Assembly: GCA_003162595.1 (NCBI GenBank)
Contig: PMNJ01000068.1
Location: 1-5,818, forward strand
DNA from: Bacteroidales bacterium
GTDB lineage: Bacteria > Bacteroidota > Bacteroidia > Bacteroidales > VadinHA17
Length of the DNA stretch: 5,818 nucleotides
Direction of reading: 5' to 3'
Part shown: positions 4,296 through 5,818 of the stretch, one piece after another
Numbering within the stretch: the stretch's first letter is position 1
Layout: every line of letters begins with the position of its first letter
The notes under the pieces: generated by a model
The model's database searches: none
The model's input: only the letters and a program-made list of their open reading frames with translations
Told to the model about the DNA's origin: nothing
Position numbers and translations under genes: made by a program

Positions 4296-5818
4296 ATGAC
4301 AAATAACCGGTTTGCTGATATTATATTGCCTCTGGCAGTAAGGGGAAGATTCACCTACAGGATCCCCGATAATATTGCAGAAAATGTCAGACCCGGAGTT
4401 ATGGTTACTGTTCAATTTGGTGGTCGCAAACTTTATTCAGGAATTGTTTGCAGAATTCATAACGAATCGCCGGATATAAAAAATATCAGGCCTGTAATAA
4501 AGGTGCTGGATGGGACTTCTCTGATAAATGAGTCACAGTTAAAATTATGGTTATGGATGTCGGAATATTATTTATGCAGCGAAGGGGAGGTGATGAAAGC
4601 TGCTTTACCCAGCGAATTAAGTTTGAATAATTTTAAGCCCCGACTTGAAACATTTATTAAGTTTCACCGGAAATATTCTGAAGATGAATTAAATGAGATT
4701 CTCGATAAACTTAAAAAAGCTCCCAGGCAACAGGAAATTCTTTCATCATATATAAGACTTACCGGTTATTCAACAGGAACAGAGATTTTACCTGTAAGTA
4801 AGTCAATCCTTTTATCCGAATCACATATATCCGCAGGTATATTGGATGTTCTGATTGATAAGGGTATACTGACGCCAGTATCTCAAACGGTCTCCAGAAT
4901 ACCTGAAACTGCCAGTTTTAAGGAGCCAATAAATCAACTTAGTGAAGCTCAGTCAGTGGCTTTTGAATCAATCAAATCCCAATTTCGTGAAAAAGATATT
5001 GTGTTGTTGCATGGTGTGACATCGAGCGGGAAGACGGAACTATATATCCACCTGATCGATGAACAACTGAAAAAGGGTAAACAGGTTCTTTACATGCTTC
5101 CCGAAATAGCTCTGACAACCCAGATCATCCTGAGGCTTAAAAGACATTTCGGAGCCGTTACGGGAGTATACCACTCAAGGTTCAGCGATCCCGAAAAGGT
5201 TGAAATATGGAAGAGAGTTGCAGGAAATGATCCTTTAAACGGTTACAGGCTGATTCTCGGGGTGAGATCTTCACTTTTTCTTCCCTTCTCCAACCTCGGA
5301 TTGATCATTGTGGATGAAGAGCATGACGGGTCGTATAAACAGCACGATCCTGCCCCACGATATCATGCACGTGATTCAGCAATTATACTGGCTGCTATGC
5401 ATAATGCAAAAACTATACTGGGCTCAGCCTCTCCATCTGTGGAAAGTTATAATAACACAATAAACGGGAAATACGGAATAACAGAATTAAATGAGAGATT
5501 TGGTCTCATTAAACTGCCTTCGATCGTTCTTGCAAATACACGGGAGGCATACAGGAAGAAACTTATGGTTTCCCATTTTACTCCTGAATTGCTTCAGGCA
5601 ATGGATATTGCTCTGGGAAAGGAGGAACAGATAATTCTCTTCCAGAACAGGCGGGGTTTCTCTCCCTATATCGAATGTCCGGAATGCGGATGGATACCTA
5701 AATGTATTCAATGTGCAGTTAATCTGACATATCACAAGGGAATAGGAAAGCTGGTCTGCCATTACTGCGGATACACAACCGGCATGCCATCAAAATGCGA
5801 CAACTGCCATTCTACAGG
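4296..5818 (+). CDS. priA: Primosomal protein N' (PriA replication-restart helicase), N-terminal part
   Basis: The gene runs off the right edge; 507 codons are visible of a protein usually about 800 residues long in this phylum. PriA is a 3'-5' superfamily 2 DNA helicase that recognises abandoned replication forks and reloads the replisome. Visible parts are the N-terminal 3'-DNA-binding domain (about 1-105, beginning MTNNRFADIILPLAVRGRFT), a winged-helix region (about 106-200), and helicase lobe 1 with Walker A GVTSSGKTE (240-248, K246), the DEEH box (340-343) and GSASPS (376-381). NRRGF (451-455) then leads into the zinc region with four cysteine pairs, C461/C464, C470/C473, C488/C491 and C501/C504, matching the eight zinc-binding cysteines of the family. 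I read the frame from ATG 4296 to the edge without a stop. The start is chosen because the conserved N-terminus begins within a few residues. It is co-directional with the kinase gene but 314 bases away, so separate transcription is likely. Confidence 0.97.
   Translation, partial: MTNNRFADIILPLAVRGRFTYRIPDNIAENVRPGVMVTVQFGGRKLYSGIVCRIHNESPDIKNIRPVIKVLDGTSLINESQLKLWLWMSEYYLCSEGEVMKAALPSELSLNNFKPRLETFIKFHRKYSEDELNEILDKLKKAPRQQEILSSYIRLTGYSTGTEILPVSKSILLSESHISAGILDVLIDKGILTPVSQTVSRIPETASFKEPINQLSEAQSVAFESIKSQFREKDIVLLHGVTSSGKTELYIHLIDEQLKKGKQVLYMLPEIALTTQIILRLKRHFGAVTGVYHSRFSDPEKVEIWKRVAGNDPLNGYRLILGVRSSLFLPFSNLGLIIVDEEHDGSYKQHDPAPRYHARDSAIILAAMHNAKTILGSASPSVESYNNTINGKYGITELNERFGLIKLPSIVLANTREAYRKKLMVSHFTPELLQAMDIALGKEEQIILFQNRRGFSPYIECPECGWIPKCIQCAVNLTYHKGIGKLVCHYCGYTTGMPSKCDNCHST

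Noticed and set aside
5487..5762. Minus-strand open frame of 91 codons
   Set aside because: It lies wholly antisense to the conserved helicase and zinc region of priA and shows no protein family features.

Overview
The window looks like ordinary chromosomal DNA of an AT-rich member of the Bacteroidota, possibly a Bacteroidales/Marinilabiliales-type organism. This placement is inference. It rests on a TTG-N19-TAnnTTTG promoter of the Bacteroidota type upstream of the kinase gene, the lack of convincing Shine-Dalgarno sequences before the genes, a DUF5715-like gene, and the Bacteroidota-like wording of the SucC and PriA proteins.

Layout. Bases 1-414 are the 3' end of sucC (succinyl-CoA synthetase beta subunit). 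It is followed after 17 bases, on the same strand, by a membrane-anchored protein of the DUF5715 / M15-peptidase-like type (432-1124). A convergent gap with a hairpin separates this from a two-gene minus-strand operon. Its first gene (1933-1421) encodes a YjdI-like Fe-S domain fused to a CDGSH domain. Its second gene (1410-1219), 10 bases downstream, encodes a small single-CDGSH protein. Both carry one substitution inside the CDGSH signature but keep all four cluster ligands.

The divergent intergenic region (1934-2205) holds a good promoter at 2084-2113 and a predicted 25-codon leader ORF (2132-2209). The leader's stop codon overlaps the start codon of a 591-residue hybrid histidine kinase (PAS-HisKA-HATPase-REC, 2206-3981). 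This promoter / hairpin / leader / kinase arrangement is the most interesting regulatory feature I can see.

The 314-base gap after the kinase is occupied largely by an inverted array of eight CTCTGTG/CACAGAG heptamers (4030-4134), a dispersed-repeat-like element. From 4296 to the window edge runs the first two thirds of priA (replication-restart helicase), open and without frameshift.

Apart from the two Fe-S proteins, which very likely act together, the genes do not form one obvious pathway: central metabolism, cell envelope, Fe-S/redox, signalling and replication restart lie side by side. I found no mobile element, CRISPR array, tRNA or rRNA, and no clear evidence for a wholly new system.
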